64,000 bases of DNA from Clostridioides sp. ES-S-0010-02 (GTDB lineage: Bacteria > Bacillota > Clostridia > Peptostreptococcales > Peptostreptococcaceae). The notes beneath the pieces are model-generated. The model did no database searches. It was not told the origin of the DNA and saw nothing but the letters and a program-made list of their open reading frames with translations. A program made the translations under genes and the position numbers. The stretch lies in contig CP067345.1 of assembly GCA_020641055.1 (NCBI GenBank), positions 140,001-204,000 of the forward strand, written 5' to 3'. Shown here one piece after another: positions 32,175 to 42,593 of the stretch; the stretch's first letter is position 1; every line of letters begins with the position of its first letter.

Positions 32175-34169
32175 ATGAGTAATAAACAAACCTTTAAATT
32201 AAATATGCCAGAAATAAATTTATATATAATTATTATTGGTATTTCTAGTATAATTTTGCTTTATTACAACTTGTATGTAGGGTGTTTATTTTTCTGTATT
32301 TTTGCATATATGGTTTTTCACAATTGGAGAACAACTAATATTAGACGTCATGAATGGACAGAGTATATTCAAAATTTATCTTTAGATATAGATGAAACAA
32401 CTAAGAAAGCTATAATAAATCTTCCAATACCACTATGTATTCTAGAATTTGATGGAAATATATCATGGTATAATGGAAAGTTTTATGATATGATTGGTCA
32501 AAAAGATTTACTTGATAAAAATATAGAAGATATAGTTAAAAATCTTAATTTAAGAAAAGTATTAAATGAAAATAAAGAGATGTACACTGAAATAAACTAT
32601 AAGGATAGAGAATATACAATAGTTTATAATGTTATAAAAAATGATCAAGAAAAAAATCCTAAATATTTAATGATATTATACTGGATAGATAAGACAGAAT
32701 ATTTACAAGTAAAACAAGATTATGATGATGAAAAAGATGCAATGATGTTAATACAAGTAGATGGATATGATGAAGTATTAAAAAGTGCAGCAGAAGATAA
32801 GAGAGCTTTAATTAATGTTGAAGTAGAAAAAATACTTTCTGCTTTAGAATTAAATTCAAATGGTGCTTTGAGAAGGACTTCAAAAGATAAATTCTTCTTG
32901 GTAATGCATAAAAAAGAGTTAAAAAAATTGGAAGCTGAGAAGTTTTCTATTTTAGATACAATAAGACATATTGATTATGGAAATAATCTTCCTGTTACAA
33001 TAAGTATAGGAATTGGTATAGATGGAGATACATTAAATGAGAACCTAAAACTTGCTACAGGTGCTCTTGATTTAGCACTTGGTAGAGGAGGAGACCAAGC
33101 TGTTGTAAAGACAAAAGATAAGTTTGTATTTTATGGTGGAAAGTCTAAGGCTGTAGAAAAGAAAACAAAAGTAAAATCTAGACTTATAGGTCATGCTCTG
33201 AGAGAGGTTATACAAGAAAGCGATCATGTTTATATAATGGGTCATAAATATCCTGACATGGACGCTATGGGAGCCGCAGTTGGGGTTTATGATATATGTA
33301 AATCTTGCAATAAGACAGCAAATATAGTTTTACAATCTGTAAATGAATCTATAGAGATATTTATAAACAAAATAAATGAAAGTAATTATTATAAGAAGTT
33401 GTTTATTGGAAAAGAGGAGGCTATTGATAACTGTACTAAAAATACACTAGTTGTTGTAGTTGATACTCATAGACCTAATTATACTGAATGTGAAGAACTC
33501 TTAAAGTTATCAGAGAAGGTAGTAGTAATAGACCATCATAGAAGAGGTGTAGAGTTTATAAATGATGCAGTGCTTTTATTCCATGAAATATATGTATCTT
33601 CAACATGTGAAATGGTTACAGAATTAGTTCAGTATATGGATGAAGAGGTAACAATCAATAAACTTACAGCTGAAGGTCTTTTAGCAGGAATAAGCTTAGA
33701 TACTAAAAACTTTGCATTTAAAACAGGTGTGAGGACATTTGAAGCTGCTTCTTACCTTAGAAAAGTTGGAGCAGATACAATAGAAGTCAAGAAGTTTTTC
33801 AATTCTGATGTAAAAGATTTTATAATAAAGGCTGAAATAATTCAAAGTACAAAGATAATTAATAATAGAATATGTCTAGCATATTCAAGTACAGAAATAG
33901 ATAGTATAAACGTCATAATAGCTCAAACTGCTGATGAGCTATTAAATATAAAAGAAGTAGAAGCCTCCTTTGTATTAGGAGAAAAAGATGATACTATATT
34001 TATAAGTGCAAGGTCTTTGGGGCAAATAAATGTACATGTACTTATGGAAAAATTAGGAGGCGGGGGACATATAGATATAGCTGGTGCACAGTTAAAAAAT
34101 GTTTCTCTAAAAGAAGCTTACAAGATAGTAAATAAAATAATAGAGGAGTATTTAGAGGAGGAAGAATAG
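32175..34169 (+). CDS. gdpP: cyclic-di-AMP phosphodiesterase GdpP (DHH/DHHA1)
   Basis: 664 residues: two N-terminal membrane helices (about 12-50), a PAS-like domain (about 70-160), a degenerate GGDEF domain (about 170-310) and a DHH phosphoesterase (MGHKYPDMDAMGA, VVDTHRP, VVIDHHRRG) with C-terminal DHHA1 (GGGGHIDIAGAQLKN). It breaks c-di-AMP to pApA and so sets cell wall and osmotic balance. It abuts rplI with no gap. Confidence 0.93.
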   Translation: MSNKQTFKLNMPEINLYIIIIGISSIILLYYNLYVGCLFFCIFAYMVFHNWRTTNIRRHEWTEYIQNLSLDIDETTKKAIINLPIPLCILEFDGNISWYNGKFYDMIGQKDLLDKNIEDIVKNLNLRKVLNENKEMYTEINYKDREYTIVYNVIKNDQEKNPKYLMILYWIDKTEYLQVKQDYDDEKDAMMLIQVDGYDEVLKSAAEDKRALINVEVEKILSALELNSNGALRRTSKDKFFLVMHKKELKKLEAEKFSILDTIRHIDYGNNLPVTISIGIGIDGDTLNENLKLATGALDLALGRGGDQAVVKTKDKFVFYGGKSKAVEKKTKVKSRLIGHALREVIQESDHVYIMGHKYPDMDAMGAAVGVYDICKSCNKTANIVLQSVNESIEIFINKINESNYYKKLFIGKEEAIDNCTKNTLVVVVDTHRPNYTECEELLKLSEKVVVIDHHRRGVEFINDAVLLFHEIYVSSTCEMVTELVQYMDEEVTINKLTAEGLLAGISLDTKNFAFKTGVRTFEAASYLRKVGADTIEVKKFFNSDVKDFIIKAEIIQSTKIINNRICLAYSSTEIDSINVIIAQTADELLNIKEVEASFVLGEKDDTIFISARSLGQINVHVLMEKLGGGGHIDIAGAQLKNVSLKEAYKIVNKIIEEYLEEEE

Positions 34170-34619
34170 ATGAAAGTTATATTATTAAAAGATGTAAAAG
34201 GAACTGGTAAAAAGGGGGAAATGAAAGAAGTAAGTGATGGATATGCAAGAAATTTCTTATTTCCTAAGAAAATGGCTGTGCAAGCAGATAGTGTAGCAAT
34301 CAAGGAATTAAATGAAAAGAATAAATCTAAAGAAATAAAAGCTCAAAAAGAATATGAAGAAGCTGTTTTACTAGGAAAACAAATGGAAGAAATTAATATA
34401 GAAATATATTCAAAATCAGGTGAAGGTGGAAGATTATTTGGTTCAATAACAGCCAAAGAGATAGCTGAGCAATTGAAGAAACAAAAAGATATAGATGTAG
34501 ACAAAAGAAAGATTTTATTAGATGAACCAATAAGAACTTTAGGTTCAACATTTGTAGAAATAAAAATACATCAAAAAGTAACTACTAAAATAAGAGTAGA
34601 TGTAAAAGAAAAACAGTAA
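34170..34619 (+). CDS. rplI: 50S ribosomal protein L9
   Basis: 149 residues. The N-terminal domain [33 protein letters not shown] is diagnostic; a long connecting helix (about 40-75) leads to the C-terminal domain. GAGGAGG precedes the ATG. It is sandwiched between gdpP and the helicase gene. Confidence 0.97.
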   Translation: MKVILLKDVKGTGKKGEMKEVSDGYARNFLFPKKMAVQADSVAIKELNEKNKSKEIKAQKEYEEAVLLGKQMEEINIEIYSKSGEGGRLFGSITAKEIAEQLKKQKDIDVDKRKILLDEPIRTLGSTFVEIKIHQKVTTKIRVDVKEKQ

Positions 34620-34637
34620 TAACTAGAGGTGATAAAG

Positions 34638-35966
34638 ATGGAAGACATGACGAGAATTCCTCCTCACAGTGTAGAATCAGAGCAGTCAATATTAGGTTCT
34701 ATACTGCTAGACAAAGATGCTATAATAACAGTTACAGAAACTATAAGGCCTGGTGACTTCTATAAAGAGGCTCACAAAATAATATATGAATGTATGATAA
34801 CTTTAAGCAATAAAGGTGAGCCTATAGACTTAATAACATTGACAGAAGAGCTAAGAAAACAAGGGCATCTTAATGATATTGGAGGAATCAGTTATATTAC
34901 AAGTCTTTCTACAATAGTGCCAACAACTTCAAATGTAAAATACTATGCTGATATAGTAAAAGAAAAGTCTGTACTTAGAAAGCTTATAAAAGCATCTAAT
35001 GAAATAATAAATCTAGGATATAGTGGAGCAACGAAAATTGAAGATGTTTTGGAACAAGCTGAAAAGAGAATATTTGATATATCACAGGAAAAAACTAGTG
35101 ACGATTTTAAATCTATAAACTTAGTTTTGATGGATGCCTATGATATGATAGAAAAATTATATACAAATAAAAGCGATGTAACTGGTATAACTACTGGTTT
35201 TAAAGATTTAAATAAAAAAATAAATGGTCTTCAAAGAACAGATTTAATATTAGTTGCGGCAAGACCTGCAATGGGTAAAACGGCCTTTTCTTTAAATTTA
35301 GTACAAAATGCAGCTTTAAAAGGAGATGCTTCTGTAGCTGTGTTTAGTTTAGAGATGTCAAAAGAACAGTTAGTACAACGTATGCTATCTTCGCAATCTA
35401 GTGTAGAATTGAAAAAGATAAAGACTGGAACACTTAATGATAATGATTGGCCTAGGATTATAGATGCAATGGCAGTACTGTCAGATGCAAAAATACACAT
35501 AGATGATACTCCTGGAATAAAAATATCAGAATTAAGGTCAAAGTGCAGAAAGTTAAAGATAGAAAAAGGTCTAGATTTAGTGCTTATAGATTATCTTCAA
35601 CTTATGGAAGGTGAAGGTAATAATGAAAGTAGACAACAAGAAATATCTAAAATATCAAGGTCATTAAAAGTATTAGCAAAAGAATTAAATTGTCCTGTAG
35701 TAGCATTATCTCAGTTATCACGTGCCCCAGAGCAAAGAGCAGACCATAGACCTATGTTATCTGATTTAAGAGAATCTGGAGCAATTGAGCAGGATGCAGA
35801 TATAGTTATGTTTTTGTATAGAGATGAATACTATCATGCTGATTCTGAGAGTAAAAATATAGGAGAAATAATAATAGCAAAAAATAGACATGGTGAAACT
35901 GGTTCTGTGGAACTAGTTTGGCTTGGTGAGGTTCAAAGATTTGGGGATAAGTTGAGAGACCTATAA
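34638..35966 (+). CDS. dnaB: replicative DNA helicase (DnaB family)
   Basis: 442 residues from the ATG at 34638 (AGAGGTG upstream; an in-frame GTG nine bases earlier lies within the site). The N-terminal domain has PPHSVESEQSILGS. The RecA-like domain has Walker A AARPAMGKTAFSLN, VFSLEMSKEQLVQRM, and Walker B LVLIDYLQLM. It encircles DNA at the fork. In C. difficile this helicase needs a dedicated loader, encoded here at 38862-39854. The gene is called dnaC in the Bacillus naming scheme. Confidence 0.96.
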   Translation: MEDMTRIPPHSVESEQSILGSILLDKDAIITVTETIRPGDFYKEAHKIIYECMITLSNKGEPIDLITLTEELRKQGHLNDIGGISYITSLSTIVPTTSNVKYYADIVKEKSVLRKLIKASNEIINLGYSGATKIEDVLEQAEKRIFDISQEKTSDDFKSINLVLMDAYDMIEKLYTNKSDVTGITTGFKDLNKKINGLQRTDLILVAARPAMGKTAFSLNLVQNAALKGDASVAVFSLEMSKEQLVQRMLSSQSSVELKKIKTGTLNDNDWPRIIDAMAVLSDAKIHIDDTPGIKISELRSKCRKLKIEKGLDLVLIDYLQLMEGEGNNESRQQEISKISRSLKVLAKELNCPVVALSQLSRAPEQRADHRPMLSDLRESGAIEQDADIVMFLYRDEYYHADSESKNIGEIIIAKNRHGETGSVELVWLGEVQRFGDKLRDL

Positions 35967-35974
35967 TTTAACTA

Positions 35975-36146
35975 ATATCCACAGAACATCCTTTCTTTCT
36001 ACAGGAAAAATGTGGATACATGTCACTAAATATGTCTAAACCTTGAAATTTAGCTAAAAAATTATCCACACTATCCACAGATAGCCTGTTGATAAGTGTG
36101 AATAAGTAGATAAAGCAAGCTTTTAGCTTGCTTTATCTGTGTATAA
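35975..36146. other. DnaA-box cluster beside the helicase gene
   Basis: Seven DnaA-box-like 9-mers in 172 bases: ATATCCACA 35975, TGTGGATAC 36011, TTATCCACA 36062 (perfect), CTATCCACA 36071, TGTTGATAA 36087, TGTGAATAA 36097, TGTGTATAA 36138. All but one have a single mismatch. It lies in the 204-base gap between dnaB and the next gene, 22 kb from oriC. Confidence 0.75.
36108..36138 (+). terminator. 14-bp hairpin after dnaB, possible terminator
   Basis: AGATAAAGCAAGCT and its complement with a three-base loop; it lies within the DnaA-box cluster. There is no T-tract after it, so termination efficiency is uncertain. Confidence 0.5.
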
Positions 36147-36170
36147 GTATTAATTATCAGGAGGAATAAT

Positions 36171-36479
36171 ATGGAAAAAATAAGCTTAAAATGTATATAT
36201 CCCAATATAATTAAAGTACTTGATGAAATAAACTTATTTAGGATAGTTGATAATAATTTAAAAGAATCAATTGTTGTTTATGCTAGTATTGTGGACAATC
36301 AATATCATATAAACATGACTAATACAAACTTTGGAAATATAATTAATGTATGTAAATTAGAAAAACTTTTAGACGTGGACAAGTTTATAGAAAAAGTTAT
36401 AAAAAATAGCACAGAAATTAAAAAAATAGATGACTTTTCAAAAATAGAAGAGTATCTGTTAAATATTGGAGAACATTAA
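36171..36479 (+). CDS. hypothetical protein, 102 residues
   Basis: Not recognised. A clean ribosome site (AGGAGG, seven bases before the ATG) and a full-length frame support a real gene. The protein is a mix of short strands and helices, has no membrane segment and no Cys pair, and ends GEH. It lies between the DnaA-box cluster and purA in the same direction. Confidence 0.6.
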   Translation: MEKISLKCIYPNIIKVLDEINLFRIVDNNLKESIVVYASIVDNQYHINMTNTNFGNIINVCKLEKLLDVDKFIEKVIKNSTEIKKIDDFSKIEEYLLNIGEH

Positions 36480-36542
36480 AAAAGTTGAAAAAAATACGAA
36501 TATTTGATAGAATAAATAAGTAAAGCGTTCGAGAGTATATAA

Positions 36543-37850
<1,308 letters not shown>

Positions 37851-37884
37851 TATCTTAAGTAAGTGATTTAAATTATAAATGATT

Positions 37885-37937
37885 AAAAAAAAGAGTATCT
37901 CAAGATAATATTTACAATTATTAGAGATGCTCTTTTA
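37885..37937 (+). terminator. terminator after purA
   Basis: AAAGAGTATCTC and GAGATGCTCTTT pair (one mismatch) around an internal AT-rich loop; T-rich end. Confidence 0.75.
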
Positions 37938-38084
37938 TATTGAGTTAAAATTATTTATGTATATTTTAATAAAATTAAGGTCGAATTTATACCCTTGAAT
38001 TAGATGTCTTATTTAGATGATTTTGTTGAAAATCAATGATTCAGGATTATTTTAATTATGTACTAAAAAAAATAAAAAAAACTG

Positions 38085-38113
38085 TTGACTAAAAGTTATA
38101 CAGCAGTTATAAT
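38085..38113 (+). promoter_or_regulatory. strong sigma-A promoter of the tRNA cluster
   Basis: TTGACT (38085-38090), 17-base spacer, TATAAT (38108-38113). It drives four tRNA genes that start 46 bases further on. Confidence 0.9.
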
Positions 38114-38158
38114 ATAACTTGTGAGTGAAAGAAACGACGAAAAAAGTCGAAAAAATGT

Positions 38159-38234
38159 GGTCTATTAGCTCAGTCGGTAGAGCACCTGACTTTTAATCAG
38201 GGTGTCCCGCGTTCGAGTCGCGGATAGATCACCA
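38159..38234 (+). tRNA. tRNA-Lys (TTT)
   Basis: 76 bases with encoded CCA. Acceptor GGTCTAT pairs with ATAGATC (one G-T pair); the anticodon loop CTTTTAA gives TTT. T-arm GTTCGAGTC is normal. Confidence 0.97.
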
Positions 38235-38240
38235 AATCAT

Positions 38241-38315
38241 GGCTCGTTGGTCAAGAGGTTAAGACACCGCCCTTTCACGGCGGTAACAGGGGTTCAATTC
38301 CCCTACGAGTCACCA
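38241..38315 (+). tRNA. tRNA-Glu (TTC)
   Basis: 75 bases with CCA. Acceptor GGCTCGT/ACGAGTC; anticodon stem CCGCC/GGCGG with loop CTTTCAC gives TTC. Confidence 0.97.
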
Positions 38316-38319
38316 ATAT

Positions 38320-38395
38320 GGGACTATAGCTCAGCTGGGAGAGCACCTGCCTTACAAGCAGGGGGTCACAGGTTCGAGCCCTGTTAGTCCCACCA
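38320..38395 (+). tRNA. tRNA-Val (TAC)
   Basis: 76 bases with CCA. Acceptor GGGACTA/TAGTCCC; anticodon loop CTTACAA gives TAC. Confidence 0.97.
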
Positions 38396-38421
38396 GTTTT
38401 TAGATGAAAAATACTATATAT

Positions 38422-38496
38422 GCTGGTGTGGCTCAACGGTAGAGCAGCTGACTTGTAATCAGCAGGTTGTAGGTTCGATTCCTATCACCAGCTCCA
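38422..38496 (+). tRNA. tRNA-Thr (TGT)
   Basis: 75 bases with CCA. Acceptor GCTGGTG/CACCAGC; anticodon stem GCTGA/TCAGC with loop CTTGTAA gives TGT. Confidence 0.97.
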
Positions 38497-38538
38497 CAAA
38501 ATACATACATGTAAATTAATATAATTTTCTATGTTACA

Positions 38539-38565
38539 GGATACTTTTAGGTATCTTTTTTTTAA
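38539..38565 (+). terminator. terminator of the tRNA operon
   Basis: GATAC and GTATC stem (extended by weak pairs) followed by eight T. Confidence 0.75.
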
Positions 38566-38798
38566 TTGCGTCAAAAATTAATTATAATTAAATTTTTAAA
38601 TATTATACAATATCATATATTTAGAAACAGAGTCTATAAATGTACTATAATAAATTTAAATAATGCAATATATTAAGAATGATATTAATATATATAAAAT
38701 TACAAACTAGATAAATGATTAGTATATTAAAAGGTATATTAGGAATATAATTAGAAAAACTGAATGGATAATGTGATTATATAGTATAAGTTTTAAAC
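38566..38798. other. AT-rich gap without a visible gene
   Basis: About 230 bases, almost entirely A and T. I see no reading frame with a ribosome site, no tRNA and no clear repeat. It lies between convergent transcription units. Confidence 0.6.
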
Positions 38799-38830
38799 AG
38801 AGAAGCAAGTATGTTCTTACCTCTCTATTT
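38799..38830 (-). terminator. possible terminator of the DnaD/loader operon
   Basis: On the minus strand AGAGAGGTAAG and CTTGCTTCTCT pair with two wobble pairs; only TGTTTAAAA follows, so it is moderate. Confidence 0.5.
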
Positions 38831-38861
38831 AAAAATAAAAAAATGTTTTTTAAGGGCTACT

Positions 38862-39854
38862 TTATTTAAATCTCTCCCATCTCAAATCATCTCCAGTAAA
38901 TTCTAAAATTCTAAACTTATCTAAAATCCTAGATAGAATTCTTTGAGTATAAGTATTTCCTATTTGAGATGGTGTTAAGTTGGTTGATATAATAATCTTT
39001 TTACCAGCAACAAGTCTTGTGTTTACAATATTGAAAATTTCTCCACTAGTAAAAGAATTATTAAGTTCAGTACCAAGGTCATCTATTATTAATAAATCAC
39101 AATCAAACAAGTTTTTATAATTTTCTTCACTTATTTGATTGTTTGGGTCTCTTCTAAATTTATAGTCTTCAAGAATATCTAAAATTCTAAAAGATGTTTG
39201 ATAAATTACAACATTACCTTTGTCTAACAATTCTTTTGCAATACAGTTACACATATATGTTTTACCTAGTCCAGTAGAACCATAAAACAATAAGTTTTCA
39301 CTATTATCTACCTTAAAGTCATGAACAAAATTTTCGCAGATACTTAGATTATTTAACATATTTTCTCTTGGAGATATTTCTCCATCAGGACTCTTCTTAG
39401 GAGAAAATATATTCAAGTTAAAATTCGAAAAATTTTCCTGACTTAAAATTCTATCTAAATTAGACATTTTATAAGCCTCATTTACAATTTCTTGTTTTAG
39501 ACAAGAACATTTTTCACCATTAGGTAAAAATCCTTTGTCTTTACAAGAGTCACATTGAAACTTTATTTCTAAGTAATCAAGAGATATGCTGTTTTTAACT
39601 AAAAGTTCTTCTTTTCTCAATTTTAAAGATTCTATAGTTTTCTTAGACTCATTTACAATTTCATCTTTAGATTTAGGATTTAAAAGAACTGTTTTAGCTA
39701 AGTTAAGACCTATTTTAGAAATATCATCATCTATAGATTTTATCTCAGGAATTCTATTATAGACCTCATTTTTTCTATGTTCCAATAGTAGCTCATTTTT
39801 ATCTCTTTTATTGGCATATTTAGCCAGTATTTTTCTTATTTTATCTTCATTCAT
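38862..39854 (-). CDS. replicative helicase loader (DnaC/DnaI-like AAA+ ATPase)
   Basis: 330 residues. The N-terminal part has a Cys cluster (CDSCKDKGFLPNGEKCSCL, about 110-128) like the zinc-binding region of DnaI. The C-terminal AAA+ domain has Walker A GSTGLGKT, Walker B LLIIDDLGTE and an arginine-finger region (RILSRILDKF). In C. difficile this protein loads the helicase encoded at 34638-35966. It lies eight bases after the DnaD-type gene; both point toward oriC, against most neighbours. Confidence 0.92.
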   Translation of the reverse strand: MNEDKIRKILAKYANKRDKNELLLEHRKNEVYNRIPEIKSIDDDISKIGLNLAKTVLLNPKSKDEIVNESKKTIESLKLRKEELLVKNSISLDYLEIKFQCDSCKDKGFLPNGEKCSCLKQEIVNEAYKMSNLDRILSQENFSNFNLNIFSPKKSPDGEISPRENMLNNLSICENFVHDFKVDNSENLLFYGSTGLGKTYMCNCIAKELLDKGNVVIYQTSFRILDILEDYKFRRDPNNQISEENYKNLFDCDLLIIDDLGTELNNSFTSGEIFNIVNTRLVAGKKIIISTNLTPSQIGNTYTQRILSRILDKFRILEFTGDDLRWERFK

Positions 39855-39862
39855 TTAATCAC

Positions 39863-40921
39863 CTACTTAAACTTTTCTTTTTGACTTTTTTTAATAATTT
39901 CATCGAGTTCATCAGATGTATATTGAGTAAATGTTTCGTTGAAATTATGAAACTTAGTTTTCTTGTAAGTATTGTTGTTTTGAGTAGTATTAATCTGCTT
40001 CTTATTAATATTCTCCTTAACTATACGTTCTTCCTCTTTTTGCTTTAAATCATTTAAATTTTTTATATTTTTTTCGTGCCAATTTTTAATTATTCCATTT
40101 ATATAAGATATACTTGGGTTTGGTATATTCTTAGATTTAGAACATGCATTTACTATTAAGTCCATATCCATGTCAAATTTATCAAACCAAGCATCCATGA
40201 GTTCTTTTTCTGATTTCGTTGCTTGTCTTGAAAATCCCAATTCATTGAAAATAGTTTTATATAAAATATATCGTTCACTTCTAATCAAGAAGCTGTCTTC
40301 AACATCTTTTGGGGTATATAAATTTGAATCATACCAGTTTCTAATAATGCCTTCGATGTATTTAACTGGTTTAGATGTACCAGTTTTATCTTTAACATAT
40401 TCATAAGCACAAAGTATCATATCAGGGCCCATGTTGTATTTATTCATTATATCCATAATACTTATTTTTTCACTTGGGTCAAGATATCGACCAACTATTT
40501 TATTTATAGAATTGAACATCTTTCTAATACTTGGATTTTCAGAAGTAGATACAACTTTATCTGTATTAGATTTTACAGATGAATTATTACCTAATATATT
40601 TTCGATATAGAAATTTTTTAAATCTAAAAATTCTATTGAATAATTAAAATTATCATATTCTCCATTATCATGTATTTTTATAATCTTTTTTTCTTCCCAG
40701 AATTTCCAAGCAGATAGTACATCAGACAAAGGTATATTTAGGTTCTTGGCTATTGAGCTATTGTCAAACTTAGGATTAGAAGTAATATCACAAGCCTGTC
40801 TATAGCCTAAAAGATAAACTTTTACGTATAACCCGTCCGCCATTGGCATAAATATATCTATAAAGATATTGGGAATAGTGATTTCACCTAAATCTATTTC
40901 ATTGCTTTCTTTGAAAAACAT
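39863..40921 (-). CDS. DnaD-domain replication initiation protein
   Basis: 352 residues. The N-terminal winged-helix part (about 10-90, IPNIFIDIFMPMADGLYVKVYLLGYRQA) is like DnaD/DnaB of Bacillus. Two DnaD C-terminal repeats follow: one around 135-200 ending YIEGIIRNWYDSNL, another around 220-285 ending YINGIIKNWHEKNI. The tail is charged. It likely recruits the helicase loader to DnaA at the origin. TGAGGTG precedes the ATG. Confidence 0.9.
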   Translation of the reverse strand: MFFKESNEIDLGEITIPNIFIDIFMPMADGLYVKVYLLGYRQACDITSNPKFDNSSIAKNLNIPLSDVLSAWKFWEEKKIIKIHDNGEYDNFNYSIEFLDLKNFYIENILGNNSSVKSNTDKVVSTSENPSIRKMFNSINKIVGRYLDPSEKISIMDIMNKYNMGPDMILCAYEYVKDKTGTSKPVKYIEGIIRNWYDSNLYTPKDVEDSFLIRSERYILYKTIFNELGFSRQATKSEKELMDAWFDKFDMDMDLIVNACSKSKNIPNPSISYINGIIKNWHEKNIKNLNDLKQKEEERIVKENINKKQINTTQNNNTYKKTKFHNFNETFTQYTSDELDEIIKKSQKEKFK

Positions 40922-41045
40922 TTTATCACCTCAGATTAAATTATATCATTTTTTGTATTACATTTGGTTGTAAACAAATAAAAGGTCATAAGATTAGCAT
41001 GTAAATATTTTCTAAAAGTATTCATTTTAAAAAGGAGGAGATATT

Positions 41046-42509
41046 TTGGTTATAAAATTCAACCAAAAAGTAAGAAGAACATTATCAGTAGCAATTTTAT
41101 TTATGGTACTAATAATAGGTTGCTTCATAGAAAAGGATGACAGTTTAGAAACGTACAAAGAAAAATCTAATTCAAAGATAAATCAATATAATATGGATGT
41201 TATATTTGATGATGAAACTAAGAGGTTAATGTGCAATCAGAGTGTTGAGTACATAAATAAGACAAAATCAAACATGGATAAAATATATTTCCATATATAT
41301 CCGAATGCTTTTTCTAAAAAAGAATTTGCTCCTTTTGAAAAAGATGAGATGACAAGAGCTTATCCTAATGGATTCAATGAAGGATATATAGATATAAAAA
41401 ACATACTAAATAATAGCAGTAAAATGGAATATAAAATCAAAGGAGATAAAAATGATATACTAGAAATAGAATTGGGGAAAGAGTTAAAGCCAAATGAAAA
41501 GATATCTCTGGATATAAAATATAACGTAAAAATACCAAACTCAGTGGGAAGATTTGGATATGGAGAAAACACTATAAATATTACTAATTGGTTTCCTATA
41601 GCTTGTGTTAATGATGAAAGAGGATGGAATCTAAAGAGTTATGAAACTATTGGGGACCCATTTTATAGTGAAACTAGTGATTTTCATGTGAAACTATTGA
41701 TTCCAAATAAGTATAAGATTGCTCATACAGGTAAACTTGTTAATGACAAACATGATAACAAGAAAATGTTGTATGAGATAGAAGCTGAAAACGTTAGGGA
41801 TTTTGCATTTATATTAAGTAGTAAATTTGATGTAAATAAAGTTGATTCAAAAGGTGTAGCTATTAGTACATACAATTTAAATAAGAAACTTTCTAGCAGA
41901 GCAACAGAGATTGCAAAAGATTCAATAAATATATTTAGTGAGTTGTTTGGCAAATACCCATATAAAGAATATTCTGTTGTAGCAAGTGATTTCTTTATAG
42001 GTGGAATGGAATATCCAATGCTTGTTATGATAGACCAAAGCTTATATAATGAAAAAAATGAGTTTTTACTTGAGTATGTTATAGCACATGAAACAGCACA
42101 TCAATGGTGGTATTCTGCTGTTGGAAATGATGAAATAAGTGAACCTTGGTTAGACGAAGCACTTACTGAATATTCTACAATAGTTTATTTTGAACAAAAA
42201 TATGGAAAAGAAATGGCAAATAAACTTATAAAAACTATGCAAATACAAACAAAGAGTTATTTGAGTGAAAACATATTTAAACCATCAAATGAGTATAAAA
42301 ATTCTACTGAATACAGTTTAAATGTTTATACAAAAGGAGCAACAGCTTTTAATGAAGTAAGAAAAGAAGTTGGAGATAAGGTATTCTTTGAAACACTAAA
42401 TGAATATTACAATAAATACAAACATAAAAATGCCAATGGAAGAGCTTTTGTAGAGTTATGGAACAGTAAAGGGGTAGATATAAATAAGATTATAAGTGAA
42501 TACAAGTAA
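41046..42509 (+). CDS. M1-family metallopeptidase lipoprotein
   Basis: 487 residues, TTG start after AAAGGAGGAG. A signal sequence with lipobox (LIIGC, about residue 24) tethers it outside the membrane. The gluzincin motif HETAHQWW, then WLDEALTEYST, gives the zinc His, His and Glu. The N-terminal beta domain of M1 enzymes is present; the C-terminal helical domain is short compared with full aminopeptidase N. It should cleave N-terminal residues from peptides at the surface. Divergent from the DnaD gene. Confidence 0.87.
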   Translation: MVIKFNQKVRRTLSVAILFMVLIIGCFIEKDDSLETYKEKSNSKINQYNMDVIFDDETKRLMCNQSVEYINKTKSNMDKIYFHIYPNAFSKKEFAPFEKDEMTRAYPNGFNEGYIDIKNILNNSSKMEYKIKGDKNDILEIELGKELKPNEKISLDIKYNVKIPNSVGRFGYGENTINITNWFPIACVNDERGWNLKSYETIGDPFYSETSDFHVKLLIPNKYKIAHTGKLVNDKHDNKKMLYEIEAENVRDFAFILSSKFDVNKVDSKGVAISTYNLNKKLSSRATEIAKDSINIFSELFGKYPYKEYSVVASDFFIGGMEYPMLVMIDQSLYNEKNEFLLEYVIAHETAHQWWYSAVGNDEISEPWLDEALTEYSTIVYFEQKYGKEMANKLIKTMQIQTKSYLSENIFKPSNEYKNSTEYSLNVYTKGATAFNEVRKEVGDKVFFETLNEYYNKYKHKNANGRAFVELWNSKGVDINKIISEYK

Positions 42510-42516
42510 ATTTCGT

Positions 42517-42553
42517 ACAGAGTATTAAATTTTATTTAATACTCTGTTTTTTT
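42517..42553 (+). terminator. terminator after the M1 peptidase
   Basis: A 14-bp perfect stem, ACAGAGTATTAAAT and its complement, followed by a run of T. Confidence 0.92.
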
Positions 42554-42593
42554 GGTATAATATAATTTATAAGGCAGAAAAAGAGGTGAAATA

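Noticed and set aside
38202-38387. 61-codon frame over the tRNA cluster
   Set aside because: It is made of tRNA sequence.
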